Assembly: GCF_008831285.2 (NCBI RefSeq)
Contig: NC_045142.1
Coordinates: forward strand, 4,037,501-4,101,500
Origin: Nymphaea colorata
Lineage: Eukaryota; Streptophyta; Magnoliopsida; Nymphaeales; Nymphaeaceae
Length of the DNA: 64,000 bases
Direction of reading: 5' to 3'
The notes under the pieces were generated by a model that was not told the DNA's origin, searched no databases, and saw nothing but the letters and a program-made list of their open reading frames with translations. Positions 59,337 to 64,000 of this stretch are shown here, piece after piece. A program made the position numbers and the translations under genes. Every line of letters begins with the position of its first letter. Within the stretch, counting starts at the first letter, position 1.

Positions 59337-62300
59337 ATGGCGGCAATCTCAGGGATTGGAGTTCGTCCTCTCCCTCGCCCGGTAGCGTTCACTCTCTCCT
59401 CGGGACCCCCTCCGGAAATTTTCAGATTTTTTTTTTTTATGCAGTTTTTTCTTACGTTTTCCTTTTCCCCTCAGAGTTTTGCTCCGAAAGAGAGCTGTTT
59501 TCGTGCGTCGGCGATAAGTAGTGGCTTGAAAATCAACGGCTCCTCCGAGGAACCGCAATCTATCCAAAAAGGTACTGTTGGTGTAGCACTTCGGTGATCT
59601 TTGCTGGTTTCGTCGGATTTAATTTGCGCAGCTGTGGAATTTTCGGTAATCGTTGTCGGCAAAGCATGCTGCATTGAGCGATATGTGAAGAGTTTGTTGT
59701 GGCGTTGTTCCTTTTCATTTTCCGGATCAGGGAAATCGATGAAGCGGTTGTTGTAGTGGTCGGGTAAGGGGATCAGATTTTTTGGAGGGATGGCTTGTGC
59801 ATAATGAAGTAGCGAAGTTTGCTGAATGAGTTTTCGTTGTTTGATAGTACATTCCGTTAGGCAGAAGATTATGAAGGAATGTTCATTAGTTATCTTGAAG
59901 AGAAGGATGCCAAAGTTTTCCATATGTATGATTAATTAGGAAATTTTGGATACTTTCCCAAGTTTTGCAGCTCTTTTGGCACTGTGAATGAAGATTTTGT
60001 GTTCGATTTGTAGAGTATTCTTAACTTTCTCATTCTTGAAGTGATATTATTGAGAAATTTGATGAATTGGGGTTATTGGAATTCGAGGTGATTGGCAGGT
60101 ATGGCCATTTGGAGTTCTAAGCATCATATTTGCACCTTCCGCATGCATAGAACTTCCGGCATTTTCTTGGTGAATCTTTCCTTTTTTCTTCTTCGTGCTT
60201 ATGCAGCTAGAAATTTTAACTAATTTTGTTCAGAAATGGACAGAATATTCGGGGTGCGATCATCTATGTAAATTTGCCGTTTAGCGGTATTTACGTCTTT
60301 TAGTGAGAAATATTTGTTTGGATTAAAGGTGTGTCTCTATTCCAACTGACGGCTCAAATTTCTAACTCAAATGTCTGTGTTTCATGCTAAATTTGCATGA
60401 TATGGGTGCCAGCCACTATAAGGAGAAGAGCGTTGCTTGGTGGTGTGGGGCTGTTGTTCACTGGCACTTCGTCTGGAACTTTTGCCTTCGCAGATGGTGG
60501 GATATTTATTCTCATTATTTTCCTTTTACGTTGGCAGTGCTAGAAGCCATCTCCTTTTATTACTACCATCTTGTTATAATGTTGGTCTTTAAGAGGTGTA
60601 TTTTAACTTTTACAGAGGTGCCAGAGAACTACCAAGCTTTTGTTGATTTTTCTGATGGATACTCGTATTACTACCCCTCTGAGTGGAGGGTATGTTGCCT
60701 AAGGATTTTACACACTTTTCCTTTCAAAGCTTGATTTTGTTACAGGTTCTAGATTATGAATTCGCTCCTGGTTGAGTACAATAGTGCTCAAAGCTGCATC
60801 TTTTACCTTTCATATATTTTCTTTGTAGATGTATATATTTTTTCTTTCTGTGTTCAGGAATTTGATTTTAGAGGGCATGATTCAGCATTTAAAGACCGCA
60901 CGCTGCCATTGCAAAATGTTAGAGTTAGCTTCAAACCAACTGATAAAACTGATGTGCGTGACTTGGGACCCATGGAAGAGGTTTGCAGTATGACAGTAGC
61001 TAAATTTTGAAACAAGCTTCACATTTTAGTCACTAAGATTTTGAGCATGAGTCCACAGCCACAAAAGTATGGCTTAGATTCTCATTTCCATCTTTGTACG
61101 TTCTCTGATCGTAGGATATTTTATTGTCAGGTTATTACCAATTTGGTGAGGAATATATACGCTGCACCAAACCAAAAAACACAAATATTTGACATGCAGG
61201 AGGTTAGAATTCTTCTTACATTTACCGCTTTGCAGCTTGCTATCAGTTTTATTGCAGAATCCTGTGCCTCAAATTGACGCATCAATTTTGTCTAAATTGC
61301 ATCCTGTTGTCATTTTTATGCGGTCAGCATTGAATCTGGTTGAAGCTATTTTTCACATGAATTCAGTGTAAATGAAGCTCGTTTTCTTCCAAATTTCAGC
61401 ATGCATCCGTATGACATCTATTTTCTTTGTATTTTTCCTATGCAGCGTGGCTTAGGGCCATCAAATGCCAATTGCCATGCTGTTTGTGTGTAACAAGTCT
61501 GCCCCATGTCAAATTGCTTACCATGCCATTTATTGTTGCACATACTAAAACTGAAGTCTTGCCCCTCGAGGGCGGCTAGTTTGTTGGTCTGAGTTGCACT
61601 TTGATCACCATGGTGTGTCAGTCTCAATCCTCATGGGTGCGTTTGGTAGAGGAAAATGACAGAGTAAGTATAGAACACTGGTGCACCTTTAAGCACTCTA
61701 TGTGAAGGGCTAGGATCAGTCTATGAGCAGCAAATAGCTCATATTCTTATTAAAAGGTTGGCAAGTGATAGCTGATCACATTTTCTCTGCTTGATGGCAT
61801 CTGCCAATGGATCTTTGTAAAACATTTTGCCTGTAACCACTATTTTTCAAAGGCATTCTATAGGTAACTTGACAGAAATGGTCAAGTATTGCTTGGAAGA
61901 GTTCAACATTTACAACATACCAGATCAGCAGGTGGATAAAGCTTCCGGAGACATTCTTTTTGGAGGGCATTAAAGATGCCATTTTAACCATGGGAAATGG
62001 ATAAAACCCCCACTTGCTCCCTAATGGAGTTTCTGAAAATTGCCGCTTTGCATCAGTGACCTGCAGAAGTACTTTGATGGATTTTATTAAAACTGCAGTT
62101 AGTTGCTATTAACCACTCTTTTTTCCTTATCATACTAAAGGTCAGAAAGTTGAGGACATTATCCATTTCAGGCCAATCTCCTCCCCAGGAGTATAAAGGA
62201 TTTTTTATAAGGTCCTAGCTGTCAGATCGAGGAGCATAATCTGCAACTGTACTTTTGCTGCGTGAATAATATGCCTTAAAGTAAGATGAACACAAGAAAA

Positions 62301-63511
62301 TTCTGCTTGCCAGTTGCCACAGTAGCGAGGCAGTTATTTTCATGCTGAAAGTCAAAGAGGCATTTGGCGTTCACAAATGGCTGTTTTTATGATTTTGCAT
62401 GCACTTATTTGGCTTTAAAGGTCATTTGTGGACTGCATTAACATGTAATCATAGAACATATGATGTCCCTTCACTTGAAAATCCGTCAAGCTGAATTTTT
62501 TTCATGCAAAGGGAACTAGGGCAATGCTGTCTCTTGTTGCCATCTCTATTCAACTTGGTATCTGAGAATCATACTTTTATTTTTAAAAAATTATGTAGAA
62601 TATGGGTCTGTATCAGCTTACCCTGCTGCAGTTCGTTGATTATTTGCATACCTTTGAAATTGCCATGAGGGAAAAATCTTGCGGCCTTAGCTTGTCACTT
62701 ATGCATTCTGTAAATTTGGTACTATGTGCCCTTGGTGTTGTTTTGATATGTCATTCCTGGCTGGCTGGCCTCAAATAGGATGGGGAAAATGAGGAACATG
62801 GTTTATTAATAATGTTTATTGGAAAGAAAAAGAGGAATGAATTCTGCAAGACGGTCCAAGAAGACAGGAAAATACCATTTGTCCGCATGTGTGGATCCAT
62901 TTCATTTTTTAGTGCTAACTAGAGCTGCTCCGACATTAGTTGCCTCCCTTGCAACCTAACAAGGAATACTAAGCGTGATACCCAGTGCATGTGGACTAAA
63001 GATTTAGCAGTCCATATAACAATTTCGGTAATCACATTACATAACCCATAGTTGCTTTTAGAAGAGGATTTTGGTTGAGCCAAAACCAGAAAGAAGCAAA
63101 TGTAGATAGCAGTGATTGAGGGCCTGAGGCCTTTCACAGTGGCTCCCTGTGAGAGGGCAAGCTGTCAAGTACATCTGACTTAATAATTTTCTTGTCCTTC
63201 AGCACAGAAAATTTTATATTCGTCATCTTCACCTTGTTCAAAATATTGAAAACAAAATCAAGCATCCGTTTGTAGTATTTGGATATTTGCTACTTATTTC
63301 AGGTAAGGTGAGGTACGATCGCATCATTCACAATCGCCTGAATGAGCTTCTGTATTCATTTCTTCAACAAATCCTTTACTGATCTTTTGTGAATTTTCTG
63401 GTTATTCTTTGCAGCGGTCAATCGATGGGAAGAATTACTGGACATTTGAGTATGAAATTGCATCTTCAGGGTTTTCTCGTGCTTCTTTTGCAACCATCGC
63501 TATTGGCAACG
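59337..63511 (+). CDS. PNSL1: PsbP-like lumenal protein, probable PnsL1 (PPL2); 3' end outside window
   Basis: Exons: 59337-59571, 60413-60496, 60616-60689, 60858-60980, 61131-61202, 63415-63511, all GT-AG with phase kept, 228 codons so far. The last exon lies past 64000. The N-terminus is a Ser/Pro-rich chloroplast transit region. It is followed by a thylakoid-lumen signal with twin arginine and hydrophobic core (RRRALLGGVGLLFTG) ending FAFA. The mature part is a PsbP fold: AFVDFSDGYSYYYPSEWREF, RTLPLQNVRVSFKPTDK, DLGPMEEV, and NYWTFEYEIA in exon 6. The pattern fits PnsL1 (PPL2), a lumenal subunit of the chloroplast NDH complex for cyclic electron flow. Exon 1 contains a T-rich stretch encoding a poly-Phe run. 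A 93-nt intron (59382-59474) could remove it in frame. The exact paralogue among PsbP-like proteins is my inference. Confidence 0.85.
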
Positions 63512-63763
63512 GTATGCGTACACTTGATGCTTGCCACTCATCCTTTCCAATGGTTAGCCTTTTATACAAGCTTATTAACTTCCAAAACAAAGCAGAAAGA
63601 TTATCCCATGTGTTGGTGATGTTTATAGGCACTTCCACTTTATTGATATACAAGATAACATCGGATGGTGCGATATCCTATAGGATCAGCCATCAAAATT
63701 AAAGCACCAAACTGGATAGCTTCTTTCTGACTTGTGAATAAATGACCAGAGTACGATGTGATT

Positions 63764-63783
63764 GCTCTCTCTCTCTCTCTCTC
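63764..63783. repeat. (CT)n microsatellite
   Basis: About 20 bp of CT repeats in the intron after exon 6 of the PsbP-like gene. The rest of 63512-64000 holds no recognisable exon, so the terminal exon lies further on. Confidence 0.85.
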
Positions 63784-64000
63784 GTCTCTTCTGTAGGCCA
63801 ACCTAACTTCTGCATTTTTACCTTCACACACATCCTCAGTTTATCTGCATTTATTCTTGTCCTTGGCATACGCATCTTGTCCTCAAAATGAATTTGCTTG
63901 CATCCCCACCAAACCTGCTTTTCCTTGCTGAACACTAGTATTGGCCTTCCTGAAGATGCTAAAATTGTGCTTTTGTTTTCAATCTTTAGCTTTCTAAGAA

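Noticed and set aside
1..64000. CRISPR arrays, tRNA or rRNA genes
   Set aside because: No regularly spaced repeat-spacer pattern and no cloverleaf or rRNA core was seen; the only tRNA-related sequence is the copia primer-binding site.

Overview
The window is nuclear DNA of a flowering plant. The grounds are long A/T-rich intergenic stretches with dinucleotide microsatellites, spliced genes with GT-AG introns, a Ty1/copia retrotransposon primed by plant initiator-Met tRNA, and plant-specific families (DUF1635, CrRLK1L kinase, ATL RING-H2, a PsbP-like lumenal protein with a chloroplast transit peptide). The species cannot be fixed from the sequence. I saw no bacterial, organellar or CRISPR-like material.

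Layout. 1-18.9 kb is gene-poor and built from decayed dispersed repeats: GC-armed/AT-core elements, a family rich in ATCCGAT-type words, a family with GGCGGAGCC-like ends, and a 1.5-kb tandem duplication at 11.66-14.73 kb. A two-exon DUF1635 gene (+, 18988-20690) converges on a single-exon CrRLK1L receptor kinase (-, 22564-25077). After another repeat-rich stretch comes a single-exon ATL RING-H2 ubiquitin ligase (+, 32469-33176). The largest unit is a 14-exon MON1/SAND vacuolar-fusion gene (-, 56334 down to 36741), rebuilt exon by exon. Its junctions keep the frame and give 783 aa. Divergent from it, 3 kb away, is a PsbP-like gene, probably PnsL1 of the chloroplast NDH complex (+, 59337 onward), whose last exon lies beyond the window.

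The most notable feature is a complete, apparently very recent copia retrotransposon (37655-42901) in intron 12 of MON1, in the same orientation as the gene. By eye its two 165-bp LTRs are identical. It has a perfect 5-bp target duplication (ATTTT), a tRNA-iMet primer site, a polypurine tract and an uninterrupted 1401-codon gag-pol frame with its catalytic residues. Other MON1 introns hold older insertions: a near-perfect ~400-bp-arm hairpin made from a copia fragment (46222-47047), an element with GATACG-type repeats (50442-51706), and a decayed copia 3' end (about 52.65-53.19 kb).

The genes do not form a pathway. They are neighbouring, independently transcribed units: membrane-trafficking GEF, cell-wall receptor kinase, E3 ligase, chloroplast lumen protein and an unknown coiled-coil protein. 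I found no convincing undescribed multi-gene system. The leads worth checking are the young intronic retrotransposon, the intronic hairpin, a possible unrecognised small intron in the PnsL1-like gene, and several uncharacterised repeat families.
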